Shown here one piece after another: positions 8,318-16,602 of a stretch of 64,000 bases of DNA. Below the pieces are notes generated by a model. It made no database searches, had not been told where the DNA came from, and was given only the letters and a program-made list of their open reading frames with translations. Source of the stretch: Microbacterium sp. Leaf288 (lineage in GTDB: Bacteria > Actinomycetota > Actinomycetes > Actinomycetales > Microbacteriaceae); NCBI RefSeq assembly GCF_001422925.1, contig NZ_LMNI01000001.1:242087-306086 (forward strand), written 5' to 3'. The position numbers and the translations under genes are program-made. Position 1 is the first letter of the stretch. Each line of letters starts with the position of its first letter.

Positions 8318-8934
8318 TGTCGTGCTGCCTTTCTCTGGGCGAGATAGCGTTCCGAGGGGGTGGGGGTGGGACCCCAGGCGAAGTCGGGATCGGCGATGCG
8401 CGGGAGCACCGCGTCCATCCACACGAGCTCCGCGCGCAGGAGCGCGAGCTCGCGGTCGATCTCGATGAGGTACTGCGGGGGCACGCCCTTCTCCAGGGCG
8501 TGACGCTGGCCGTCCTCGAGGGACCCGAGCGCCGCGGCGAGCGCGGCGCGTCGGACGCCGAGCAGCTCGATCGCCTCGTCGCGATCCAGTCCGTGCACCT
8601 CGGCGAGCGCGACGCGGAACTCCGCCGGGCGGTCCACGCGCGGCAGCTCGCGGCGCACCCATTCGAGCACCGCGGCGGCGCCGGCATCCGTCTGCGTATA
8701 GGTGGTGCGCTCGGGGCGGTTGCCGTCGCGGTCGACGCCGACCTCGGCGATCAGTCCCGCCCGCTCGAGCCGCCCGACGGTGTGGTAGACCGTGCCGTTC
8801 GTGATCGTGACGAGCCGGTCGTCCCGGCGGAAGTGCATCAGCCGGATCATCTCGTACGGGTGCATGTCCCCCTCGCTCAGCAGCGCGAGCACGGCCACCC
8901 CGAGCGGGGTGAGGCGGGCGACAGGGTCTGACAC
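8314..8934 (-). CDS. PadR-family transcriptional repressor
   Basis: Winged-helix repressor (206 aa). The N-terminal domain has TPLGVAVLALLSEGDMHPYEM and ITNGTVYHTVGRLERAGLI, the recognition-helix region of PadR proteins. The C-terminal half is the helical Vir_act_alpha_C-type dimerisation domain. GTG 8934 is preferred because GGAG lies 8 nt upstream; GTG 8943 is also in frame. A 16-bp perfect palindrome sits at its promoter, indicating autoregulation of the two-gene operon with the MFS exporter. The inducer is unknown. Confidence 0.88.
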   Translation of the reverse strand: MSDPVARLTPLGVAVLALLSEGDMHPYEMIRLMHFRRDDRLVTITNGTVYHTVGRLERAGLIAEVGVDRDGNRPERTTYTQTDAGAAAVLEWVRRELPRVDRPAEFRVALAEVHGLDRDEAIELLGVRRAALAAALGSLEDGQRHALEKGVPPQYLIEIDRELALLRAELVWMDAVLPRIADPDFAWGPTPTPSERYLAQRKAARQ

Positions 8935-8954
8935 GGTGATCACTCCACTTCGAT

Positions 8955-8972
8955 TAGTCCACGTGGACTATA
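8955..8972 (-). promoter_or_regulatory. PadR operator overlapping a -10 box
   Basis: TAGTCCACGTGGACTA (8955-8970) is a perfect 16-bp palindrome. The minus-strand -10 TATAGT (8967-8972) overlaps its edge, so a bound repressor would block polymerase. It lies 20 nt upstream of the PadR start. That PadR itself binds it is inferred from position. Confidence 0.65.
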
Positions 8973-9035
8973 CGCTTCTTCGTCGCGACATGCATCCCTC
9001 GCGCTCTGTCGGTGGGGCGTCGTACGGTGAGGGTC

Positions 9036-9389
9036 ATGGCAGACAAGGGCGCCGCGCGCAGGGAGAAGTTCCCCGAGTCGTACGCGATCTTCGACCCGAT
9101 CGTGGCGGAATGGACGACGCGGCCCGACGTCTCGCTCGGCGCGATGTTCGGGTCCGAGGGCCTGAACGTCCGCGGCAAGGTGTTCGCCTTCGTCACCTTC
9201 GAGGGCGCCCTGATGGTGAAGCTGCCTGAGAGCCGCGTCGGCGAGCTGGCCGAGGCGGGCGAAGCCGAGCCCGCCGTCATGCGGGGGCGGCCGATGCGCG
9301 AGTGGGCGACCGCGGGGACGGATGCTGCCGACCGCTGGCCCGCGCTCGTCGCCGAGGCGTTCGCGCACGTCGACGAGATCACGCCGTGA
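9036..9389 (+). CDS. TfoX N-terminal domain protein
   Basis: A 117-aa single-domain protein. GAMFGSEGLNVRGKVFAFV, LMVKLPESRV and GRPMREWA match the TfoX-N fold, which in proteobacteria is half of the competence regulator TfoX/Sxy. In actinobacteria it occurs alone and no function is established. ATG 9036 has GGTGAGGG a few bases upstream; an earlier in-frame ATG at 9012 lacks such a site. It is transcribed away from the padR operon, so the 100-bp gap holds promoters for both directions. Confidence 0.8.
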   Translation: MADKGAARREKFPESYAIFDPIVAEWTTRPDVSLGAMFGSEGLNVRGKVFAFVTFEGALMVKLPESRVGELAEAGEAEPAVMRGRPMREWATAGTDAADRWPALVAEAFAHVDEITP

Positions 9390-9452
9390 GCCCGTCGGCC
9401 CCGATGCGACCCCGCCCCGAAACCCGCCGGAGTCACCCGGGATAATGGACGG

Positions 9453-10412
9453 GTGACGGCTATCCCCACCCCCACGACCGAGCTCCCCGGCTGGCGCCAC
9501 GCCTACTCCGGCAAGGTCCGCGACCTCTACGTCCCGGCGGACACGCCCGAGGGGGCGACGCCCGAGCGCATGCTGGTCGTCGCGAGCGACCGCGTCAGCG
9601 CGTTCGACCACGTGCTGTCGCCGGGCATTCCCGGCAAGGGCGAGCTGCTCACCACCCTGAGCCTCTGGTGGTTCGACCGGCTCGCGGGTGCGGACGGGGG
9701 TCGCAGCATCCCGAATCATCTCGCCGCCTCGCACGAGCTCACGCTCGGGGCCGACGGCGCCGATGACCTCAAGAGCCTGATCCCGGAGGCCGTCGCCGGC
9801 CGCGCGATGGTCGTGAAGAGCCTCGACATGCTGCCGATCGAGTGCGTCGTGCGCGGGTATCTCACCGGCTCGGGCTGGGCCGAGTACGGCGAGAACGGCA
9901 CGGTGTGCGGCATCGCCCTGCCCGAAGGGCTCTCGAACGGCGACCGGCTGCCCGAGCCGATCTACACCCCCGCCTACAAGGCGCCGCTCGGCGAGCACGA
10001 CGAGAACATCTCGTACGAGCGCACCGTCGAACTCGTCGGCGCCGAGCGCGCGGCGGAGCTCCGCGACCTCTCGCTCGAGATCTACGCGCGTGCGGCCGCG
10101 ACGGCCGAGGCGCACGGCGTGATCCTCGCCGACACGAAGTTCGAGTTCGGCCTCGACGGCAACGGGGTGCTGACGATCGCCGACGAGGTGCTCACCAGCG
10201 ACTCGTCACGATACTGGGATGCCGCGGCCTGGGCGTCCGGCACGACCCCCGCCGAGCGCATGGCGAGCTTCGACAAGCAGATCGTGCGCGACTGGCTGGC
10301 CGCGAACTGGGCGGCCCCGCGCGAGGGGGAGCCGCCGGCACTCCCGGCGGACATCATCGACCGCACCACCGCCCGCTACCGCGAGCTGCTCGAGCGCCTC
10401 ACCGCCGCCTGA
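9453..10412 (+). CDS. purC: Phosphoribosylaminoimidazole-succinocarboxamide synthase
   Basis: Couples aspartate to CAIR with ATP, the eighth step of IMP synthesis. The SAICAR-synthetase family blocks are present: GKVRDLY near the N-terminus, VVRGYLTGSGW, LADTKFEFG and ADEVLTSDSSRYW. The 319-aa length is that of the long actinobacterial/yeast-type enzyme. GTG 9453 lies 6 nt after GATAAT (9441-9446), so translation is probably leaderless. It converges on an ABC-transporter operon with only 21 bp between stops and no clear terminator in between. Confidence 0.96.
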   Translation: MTAIPTPTTELPGWRHAYSGKVRDLYVPADTPEGATPERMLVVASDRVSAFDHVLSPGIPGKGELLTTLSLWWFDRLAGADGGRSIPNHLAASHELTLGADGADDLKSLIPEAVAGRAMVVKSLDMLPIECVVRGYLTGSGWAEYGENGTVCGIALPEGLSNGDRLPEPIYTPAYKAPLGEHDENISYERTVELVGAERAAELRDLSLEIYARAAATAEAHGVILADTKFEFGLDGNGVLTIADEVLTSDSSRYWDAAAWASGTTPAERMASFDKQIVRDWLAANWAAPREGEPPALPADIIDRTTARYRELLERLTAA

Positions 10413-10433
10413 CGCCGCGGCGCGGCATCCGCC

Positions 10434-12011
10434 TCACGCGTTCTTCATCGCCTTCAGTCGGACGAGCAGCACCGGCCCCGTGCTGTCGAGCATCCTGCCG
10501 CCGATCAGGATGCCGGCGACGAGCACCGCGGTGCCGCCCACGATCCCGATGGCGAACGCGATCCAGCTCAGGGTCGGGTTCTGCGTGAAGTACCCGATGA
10601 GCCCGACGATGATCGCGGGCGCCGAGAGCGCGAGCGCCACCAGCCAGATGCCGAAGAACGCCATGCCCTGCAGGAACGTCGTGCCCGGGACGCGCTTGAA
10701 CGGGTTGTCGCCCGAGCCCGGAACCGGCACCACGAGCTGGGCCGAGGTGACGGCGCAGACGCCGTAGCAGGTGAAGAGGATGCCGAGCGCCATGCCGAGG
10801 ATGCCGGGCAGCTGCGTCCAGTCGCCCGCGAACACGAAGGGCAGCGCCGCGGCCAGCAGCACCAGCGGCACCGCGACCGCGGCGGCGGCGAGGATGCGCC
10901 CGAGCCGGTCGGCGCGACCGCGCGCGCCCGTCGCGACCTCGGTGCCGAACGCCGTGCCGTCGTACGAGATGTCGGCGTACACAACGATGCCGATGATGAA
11001 CGCGATGATCGGCGCCGAGAACGCCAGCGCCACGAACGGGTCGCCGTCGCGGGCGTAGAACCACAGCAGCACCGGCACGAGCGGCACGGCGATGAGCTGG
11101 CGCAGATACCGCGGGTCGCGCGTCCAGTACGTCAGCGACCGCGCGAAGACCGCACCCGCGGCACCGCTCGGCACGCGGCCGAACCATCCGATCGACCCGG
11201 CCCGCACGGCGGCGGCCGACGTGAGCCGGGGCCGCACGAGGGAGCGTGCGAGCGAGGCGCGCCAGAGCAGCCACAGCGCCGCGAGGGTGGCGAGCGCGAT
11301 GAGCAGCTTCGCCGCGGCGGCGGGCAGATCGCCGGCGGCCGCGTCGGCGGGCACGGCCCAGGCGGCGCCGAGCGGCGTCCAGCCGAGGAGCGGCACGAGC
11401 TCGGCGATGGTGTCCGCGTTCACGGTGACTCCGTTGGCGAGCCCCACGATGATGGGCCCCGCCAGGATGAGCGGGATGAAGATGAGGATGCCCGCGACCT
11501 CGCGGAAGCGTCGGCCTCCCCCGAAGCCGGAGGCGATCGTCGCGACGGCGCGTGAGGCGACCACCGCCGTGAGCACCGCCAGCGGCGTGCTCACCAGCCA
11601 GGCGACGAGCGCCGCAGGCCAGTGCGCCCACGTCGCGATCGTCGCGAGCGCGGCCGCCGACGTGATGATGCCCGGGATGCCGCAGACCGCGGCGAGCGTG
11701 AGCGCGACCATCATCCGCGAGGTCGTCAGAGGGAACACGACGAGGCGATCCGGGTCGAGCGTCGTGTCGACGCCGAACGCCACGAGAGGGATGAGGGCCC
11801 ACCCCAGCGTCACCAGCGACCCGGCGCCCACGATGACGATGCCCGCGAGCCGGACGTCGGCGAAGCCCAGCGCGACGAGGCCCGCGACGATGCCCACGAG
11901 GATCAGGGCGCCGTAGAGGGCACCGAGGATGAACCCGACCAGCTGCCACGGACTGCGCGCGAGCTGGTTGCCGAGAACCCGGAACCGCAGCCTCAGGAGC
12001 GTCGCAACCAT
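10434..12011 (-). CDS. ABC transporter permease (exporter type)
   Basis: A 525-aa polytopic membrane protein with roughly twelve hydrophobic segments, belonging to the ABC-2-like permease group paired with a separate ATPase. It begins MVATLLRLRFRVLGNQLARSP, a cytoplasmic amphipathic start common in these proteins. ATG 12011 overlaps the end of the ATPase gene by 19 nt, so the two are co-translated. ITSAAALATIATW and PRYLRQLIAVPLVPVLLWFY are among the membrane blocks. The substrate is unknown; the arrangement suggests export of a lipid, peptide or drug. Confidence 0.85.
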   Translation of the reverse strand: MVATLLRLRFRVLGNQLARSPWQLVGFILGALYGALILVGIVAGLVALGFADVRLAGIVIVGAGSLVTLGWALIPLVAFGVDTTLDPDRLVVFPLTTSRMMVALTLAAVCGIPGIITSAAALATIATWAHWPAALVAWLVSTPLAVLTAVVASRAVATIASGFGGGRRFREVAGILIFIPLILAGPIIVGLANGVTVNADTIAELVPLLGWTPLGAAWAVPADAAAGDLPAAAAKLLIALATLAALWLLWRASLARSLVRPRLTSAAAVRAGSIGWFGRVPSGAAGAVFARSLTYWTRDPRYLRQLIAVPLVPVLLWFYARDGDPFVALAFSAPIIAFIIGIVVYADISYDGTAFGTEVATGARGRADRLGRILAAAAVAVPLVLLAAALPFVFAGDWTQLPGILGMALGILFTCYGVCAVTSAQLVVPVPGSGDNPFKRVPGTTFLQGMAFFGIWLVALALSAPAIIVGLIGYFTQNPTLSWIAFAIGIVGGTAVLVAGILIGGRMLDSTGPVLLVRLKAMKNA

Positions 12012-12772
12012 TCCGGCCCCTCCGTGTGGCGGCGGCCGCCGACGAGCTCGACGAAGCGGTCCTGCAGGGACTCCCCCGCCCGCACGTCGTCGACGGTGCC
12101 CGCGACGAGCAGCCGGCCCGCCGCGACGATCGCGACGTGGTCGCACATGCGCTGGACGAGGTCCATCGAGTGGCTCGAGACGATGACGGTGCCGCCGCCG
12201 GCCACGTAGCCGGCGAGGATGTCCTCGATGTTCGCCGCCGACACCGGATCGACCGACTCGAAGGGCTCGTCGAGCACGAGCAGCCGCGGGGCGTGGACCA
12301 GGGCGCACGCCAGCGCGATCTTCTTGGTCATGCCCGCCGAGTAGTCGACGACCATCGTGCCCGCGGCATCCGTCATGTCCATGAGGGAGAGCAGATCGGC
12401 CGTGCGCTGGGCGATCTCGTCGTGCGGCAGACCGAACAGCAGCCCGTTGTAGGTGACGAGCTGCTCGCCCGTGAGGCGGTCGAACAGCTTGACGCCGTCG
12501 GCGAGGTTGCCGACCATCGCCTTCGCCTTGACCGGCTCGCGCGACACGTCGACCCCGTGCACGAGCGCCTGACCCGCGTCCGGCATGAGGAGTCCGGTCG
12601 CCATCGACAGCGTCGTGGTCTTGCCGGCGCCGTTCGGGCCCACCAGCCCGTAGAACGATCCCGCGGGCACGCGCAGGCTGACGTCGGCCACGGCCACCTT
12701 CTCGCCGAAGCGCTTGTGGAGTCCCCGGAACTCGAGGGCGGGCGGTGTCGGCAGGGTCGCTGGGTCGGTCAC
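11993..12772 (-). CDS. ABC transporter ATP-binding protein
   Basis: Cytoplasmic ATPase subunit (259 aa) of the exporter encoded with the overlapping permease. Walker A is GPNGAGKTTTL, Walker B LLVLDEPFESVDP, the H-loop SSHSMDL, and the signature reads YSAGMTKKIALA in place of LSGGQ, as in the ABC-2 Nat/Ccm-like group. GTG 12772 is chosen for the GGAGAG just upstream; an ATG at 12793 is in frame but has no ribosome site. It is divergent from the uracil permease. Confidence 0.9.
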   Translation of the reverse strand: MTDPATLPTPPALEFRGLHKRFGEKVAVADVSLRVPAGSFYGLVGPNGAGKTTTLSMATGLLMPDAGQALVHGVDVSREPVKAKAMVGNLADGVKLFDRLTGEQLVTYNGLLFGLPHDEIAQRTADLLSLMDMTDAAGTMVVDYSAGMTKKIALACALVHAPRLLVLDEPFESVDPVSAANIEDILAGYVAGGGTVIVSSHSMDLVQRMCDHVAIVAAGRLLVAGTVDDVRAGESLQDRFVELVGGRRHTEGPEWLRRS

Positions 12773-12915
12773 GTCTCTCCGTCGGTTCTGCATCGAAGGT
12801 CCGGGTGCGAGCCGGAATCCGTCCAGCCTCTCGGATGCCGCGTGGCCGAGGCAACTCGCGCGCACCCGCTCGCTAGGGTGATCCTCGCACCATCACCCGA
12901 GCGCAAGGAGCGCGC

Positions 12916-14262
12916 ATGCCTTTGTGGACCATTCACGGCAACGGCCGGACCGTCGAACCCGGGAAGGTGGTGAAGCCCGACGAGCGGCTGAACTGGCCCG
13001 CGACGGTCGCGATCGGCGCGCAGCACGTCATCGCGATGTTCGGCGCGACGTTCCTGGTGCCGGTGCTGACGGGTTTCCCGGTCTCGACGACGCTCCTCTT
13101 CTCAGGCATCGGAACACTGCTGTTCCTCCTCATCACGAAGAACCGCCTCCCCAGCTACCTCGGCTCGTCGTTCGCGTTCATCGCACCGGTCACCGCCGCG
13201 ACCGCGTCGCAGGGCATGGGCTCGGCCCTCGCCGGCATCGTCGCCGTCGGCGTGCTGCTGGCCGCGGTCGGCTTCATCGTCCAGTTCGCGGGGCTCGGCT
13301 GGATCGAGAAGCTCATGCCGCCGGTCGTCGCCGGCGCCATCGTCGCGCTCATCGGCTTCAACCTCGCCCCGGTCGCGTGGCAGAACTTCCAGCAGGCGCC
13401 GATCACCGCGACCATCACGCTCGTGGCGGTGATCCTCGGCAGCGTGCTGTTCCGCGGATTCCTCGGGCGCATCTCGATCTTCCTCGGCGTGATCGTCGGC
13501 TACATCGTGGCGCTGCTGCGCGGCGAGGTGGACTTCACGCAGGTGAACGAGCTCGTCGCGAACGGGCAGTGGGTGGGCCTGCCGACCTTCCAGTTCCCGA
13601 CGTTCGGCAACCCCGGCACCTGGAGCGTCATCGCCATGTTCCTGCCGGTCGTGCTCGTGCTCATCGCCGAGAACGTCGGACACGTGCGCGGCGTCGCGAC
13701 CATGACCGAGTCCTCCGTCAACCAGTACACCGGCCGTGCGCTCATCGCCGACGGCGCCGCGACGGTGCTCGCGGGCACCTTCGGCGGTTCGGGCACGACG
13801 ACGTACGGCGAGAACATCGGCGTCATGGCGGCGACCCGCGTGTACTCGACGGCCGCGTACTGGGTCGCAGGCGTCTTCGCGATCCTGCTGTCGCTGTCGC
13901 CGGTGGTCGGCGCGGTGTTCAACTCGATCCCCGCCGGCGTGCTCGGCGGCGTGACGACCGCCCTGTACGGCCTCATCGGCATCATCGGCATCAAGATCTG
14001 GGTCGACAACCGCGTGGACTTCTCGCGCCCGGTGAACCAGTACACCGCGGCCGTCTCGCTCGTCATCGCGATCGCCGGCTTCACCATGGTGTGGGGCGAC
14101 TTCCAGCTGGGCGCGATCGTCATCGGCGCCGCCGCGGCCCTGCTGATCTACCACCTCGGCAACGCGATCGCCCGCTGGCGCAAGACCGGCGCCGACGACG
14201 GGGGCCCGCTCCCCGCCGTCGGCCAGCTCGATGGCGACCCGCAGGACTCGCAGGTCAAGTAG
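12916..14262 (+). CDS. uraA: NCS2-family uracil permease
   Basis: Proton-coupled nucleobase importer of the inner membrane (448 aa). Blocks AQHVIAMFGATFLVPVLTG (helix 1), the NAT signature region LVLIAENVGHVRG and GGSGTTTYGENIGVMAATRV match UraA/RutG. The usual EH pair of UraA appears as EN, which many actinobacterial members share as far as I recall. AAGGAG lies before ATG 12916 and TAGGGT (12874-12879) is a good -10 box. It would supply uracil for salvage; xanthine or other bases are possible alternatives. Confidence 0.9.
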   Translation: MPLWTIHGNGRTVEPGKVVKPDERLNWPATVAIGAQHVIAMFGATFLVPVLTGFPVSTTLLFSGIGTLLFLLITKNRLPSYLGSSFAFIAPVTAATASQGMGSALAGIVAVGVLLAAVGFIVQFAGLGWIEKLMPPVVAGAIVALIGFNLAPVAWQNFQQAPITATITLVAVILGSVLFRGFLGRISIFLGVIVGYIVALLRGEVDFTQVNELVANGQWVGLPTFQFPTFGNPGTWSVIAMFLPVVLVLIAENVGHVRGVATMTESSVNQYTGRALIADGAATVLAGTFGGSGTTTYGENIGVMAATRVYSTAAYWVAGVFAILLSLSPVVGAVFNSIPAGVLGGVTTALYGLIGIIGIKIWVDNRVDFSRPVNQYTAAVSLVIAIAGFTMVWGDFQLGAIVIGAAAALLIYHLGNAIARWRKTGADDGGPLPAVGQLDGDPQDSQVK

Positions 14263-14298
14263 CGCCGGGCCGCAGCATCCGTCCCCGCCCTGTTTCTG

Positions 14299-14369
14299 GG
14301 GTTTGGGGCGCATTCTGTCCGTTGGGGCGCGATTTGCGCGCCCCAACGGAGGAATAACGCCCCAAACCC
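14299..14369. repeat. Nested hairpin element, copy 1
   Basis: Outer arms GGGTTTGGGGCG (14299-14310) and CGCCCCAAACCC (14358-14369) enclose inner arms TCCGTTGGGGCGCG (14318-14331) and CGCGCCCCAACGGA (14337-14350) with a 5-nt loop. It lies between two plus-strand genes and may act as a terminator for the uracil permease. A second copy is at 44543-44611. Confidence 0.8.
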
Positions 14370-14415
14370 GGACGACCGTAGCGATGAAGCGGGAATGGAT
14401 GCTGCGCGCAAATGG

Positions 14416-14426
14416 TTGTAGCTACA
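14416..14426 (+). promoter_or_regulatory. Palindrome TTGTAGCTACA at the VOC gene start
   Basis: TGTAGCTACA (14417-14426) is a perfect palindrome ending 1 nt before the GTG start of the VOC gene. It looks like the half-sites used by MarR-type regulators, but no regulator gene is adjacent. An operator role is inferred only from shape and position. Confidence 0.35.
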
Positions 14427-14427
14427 C

Positions 14428-15312
14428 GTGAATGAGATCGCGCACCCTGACCGCCTCGCCGCCGCCACCTCGATGGGCGCCGTGACGCTTCTCGTCGGCG
14501 ACCTCGACGGCATGACGGCGTTCTACCGCGACGTCATCACCCTCCAGGTGCTCTCGGCCGAGGGGGACGAGGTCGTGCTCGGGCGCGCGGGTCGGCCGGT
14601 CGTCATCCTGAAGCACGAGCCCGCCCTGCGCCACGCGAGCCCCGGCGCGGCCGGACTGTTCCACACGGCGATCCTCTTCGAGACGCAGGAGGCCCTCGCG
14701 GCCGCGCTCTACAGCGTCGCGCAGCGCGCGCCGCAGACCTTCACCGGCTCGGCGGACCACCTCGTGAGCCAGGCCTTCTACCTCACCGATCCCGAGGGCA
14801 ACGGCGTCGAGCTGTACTGGGACCGGGTCCGCACCGAGTGGTCGTGGACCCACGGCAGTGTCGAGATGGCGACGCTGTACCTCGACCCCAACGGCTTCCT
14901 CCGTGAGCACCTGACGGAGCGGGCCGCGAGCGGCGGGACGGGGCAGGACGCAGCATCCGTCGGTCATGTGCACCTGTCGGTCGGCGACGTCGCGAGCGCC
15001 CGCGCCTTCTACGTCGACGCGCTCGGCTTCGACCAGACCGCCGAGCTCGGCAACCAGGCGCTGTTCGTGAGCGCCGGCGGCTACCACCACCACATGGCGA
15101 TGAACGTCTGGAACTCGCGCGGCGCCGGCCCGCGGATGCCGGCGCTCGGCCTCGGCCGCGTCGATCTGGCCCTGCCCGACGCCGACTCGCTGGGCGAGCT
15201 CGCCGAACGCCTGCGCCACCACGGCCTCGAGGTGCGCGACGACGGCCGCACGGTGGCCTTCGACGACCCCTGGCGCAACCTCCTGCACGCGACGGTTCCC
15301 GGCCGCGCCTGA
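14428..15312 (+). CDS. Two-domain VOC (glyoxalase/dioxygenase-fold) protein, CatE-like
   Basis: A 294-aa protein made of two vicinal-oxygen-chelate modules. The first runs from GAVTLLVGDLDGMTAFYRDV to DPEGNGVELYW; the second from VGHVHLSVGDVASARAFYVDALGF to YHHHMAMNVW and DDPWRNLLH. The pattern matches CatE/catechol 2,3-dioxygenase-like proteins of Gram-positive bacteria; candidate metal ligands are the His of GLFHTAI, the Glu of GVELYW and His of VGHVHL. GTG 14428 has no ribosome site and abuts a palindrome. The real substrate is unknown. Confidence 0.82.
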   Translation: MNEIAHPDRLAAATSMGAVTLLVGDLDGMTAFYRDVITLQVLSAEGDEVVLGRAGRPVVILKHEPALRHASPGAAGLFHTAILFETQEALAAALYSVAQRAPQTFTGSADHLVSQAFYLTDPEGNGVELYWDRVRTEWSWTHGSVEMATLYLDPNGFLREHLTERAASGGTGQDAASVGHVHLSVGDVASARAFYVDALGFDQTAELGNQALFVSAGGYHHHMAMNVWNSRGAGPRMPALGLGRVDLALPDADSLGELAERLRHHGLEVRDDGRTVAFDDPWRNLLHATVPGRA

Positions 15313-15344
15313 GTTCTCCCCCCAACCCCCCAAACCACGTCGCC

Positions 15345-15477
15345 TTCCGCAGTCACATCGTGCGGCTTCGCGGCCCCCGTTCCCGCCAAACCCGACTGCG
15401 GAGCGAAGGTCTTCGGTGTTCCGCAGTCGCAAGGTGCGGGTGCCGCCGCCCCGCGGACGCGAAAAGTGACTGCGGAA
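15345..15477. repeat. Two copies of the TTCCGCAGTCAC repeat
   Basis: Copy 1 (15345-15403) runs from TTCCGCAGTCAC to GACTGCGGAG. Copy 2 (15419-15477) runs from TTCCGCAGTCGC to GTGACTGCGGAA. The ends are inverted complements. The pair lies between the convergent VOC and cebR-like genes, where no other terminator is visible. Confidence 0.78.
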
Positions 15478-15507
15478 CGAGGGGGCGGCGGGGGGAGCGG
15501 GGGCGGG

Positions 15508-16548
15508 TCAGACGGATTCGCGGATGACGAGCTCGGTCTCGAGGATCGTGACGTGACGCGGATGCCGCCCCGCGAGGAGGTCGACGAGCACCGTGGCCAT
15601 GCGCTCGCCCTGTGCGAACGACGGCTGGCGCATCGTCGTCAGCTGCGGCGTGACGGAGGTGGCCACCGGGGAGTCGTCGAAGCCGATGATCGCGACGTCC
15701 TCGGGGACGCGGAGTCCCGCGGCCGTCAGCACCGTCAGCACGCCGCGCGCCATGAGGTCGCTGGCGACGAACACCGCGTCGGGCTGGGCTCCGGTCGCGA
15801 GGATGCGGCGCATCGCGTCGGCACCGCCGTCGGCGGTGAAGTTGCCGTCCTCGACCGCGATCTCGTCGAGGTCCCACGCGGCGAGCGCGTCGCGATACCC
15901 CTGCAGGCGGTCGACACCGGCGGGCATGTCGCGCGGGCCGGTGATCGTCGCGATGCGGCGGCGGCCGCTCTCGATCAGGTACACCGTGGCGTCGTAGGCC
16001 CCACGGACGTTGTCGACGTCGACGTAGTAGTCACGGTCGCGCTCGCGCACCGGGCGGCCGCCGTATACGACGGGCACGACGCTCGCGATGCGGTCGATGA
16101 AGGTGTCGCTGGTGTGGTGCGAGACCACGATCGCACCGTCCACCGCACCCGAGCGCACATAGCTCGTGGTCTTGTCGCCCGGGTCGTCGCTCGCGATGAA
16201 GAGGTTGAGCACGTAGTCCGAGCGGCTGAGGCGCGAGTTGATGCCCGACACGATCGCCGCGAAGAACGGGTCGCCGAAGAACCGGGTGGTGTCCTCGGGG
16301 ACGATCAGCGCGATGGCGTGCGTCTTCTGGCTCGCCAGCGACCGGGCCGCGCGGTTGGGGACGTAGTTGAGCTCGCTGATCGCGCGGGTCACCGACTCCA
16401 GGGCCTCGGGGCTCACGGCGGTCGAGCCGTTCACCACGCGGGACACCGTCGAGCGGGAGACCCCCGCCGCGGCGGCGACCTCTTCGATCGTCACGGCGTG
16501 TGCGCTGCCGGCTCCCCGCTGGGTAGGCCGCATGGCGTCGGTGCTCAT
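15508..16548 (-). CDS. cebR: LacI-family repressor, CebR-like
   Basis: DNA-binding sugar regulator (346 aa). The helix-turn-helix is VTIEEVAAAAGVSRSTVSRVVNGS, followed by a hinge (NYVPNRAARSLASQKT) and a periplasmic-binding-protein-like effector domain. Its start has GGAGGGGACAGGA upstream. It is the last gene of the operon with bglC and the cebEFG-like transporter, and that operon's promoter carries three TGGGAGCG(C)TCCCA boxes, the site known for Streptomyces CebR. The symbol is inferred from this site and the gene set. Confidence 0.85.
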   Translation of the reverse strand: MSTDAMRPTQRGAGSAHAVTIEEVAAAAGVSRSTVSRVVNGSTAVSPEALESVTRAISELNYVPNRAARSLASQKTHAIALIVPEDTTRFFGDPFFAAIVSGINSRLSRSDYVLNLFIASDDPGDKTTSYVRSGAVDGAIVVSHHTSDTFIDRIASVVPVVYGGRPVRERDRDYYVDVDNVRGAYDATVYLIESGRRRIATITGPRDMPAGVDRLQGYRDALAAWDLDEIAVEDGNFTADGGADAMRRILATGAQPDAVFVASDLMARGVLTVLTAAGLRVPEDVAIIGFDDSPVATSVTPQLTTMRQPSFAQGERMATVLVDLLAGRHPRHVTILETELVIRESV

Positions 16549-16602
16549 TCCTGTCCCCTCCTTCCCGGATGCTACTGCGCCACGACTCCGCGCGGCGCAG
16601 TG

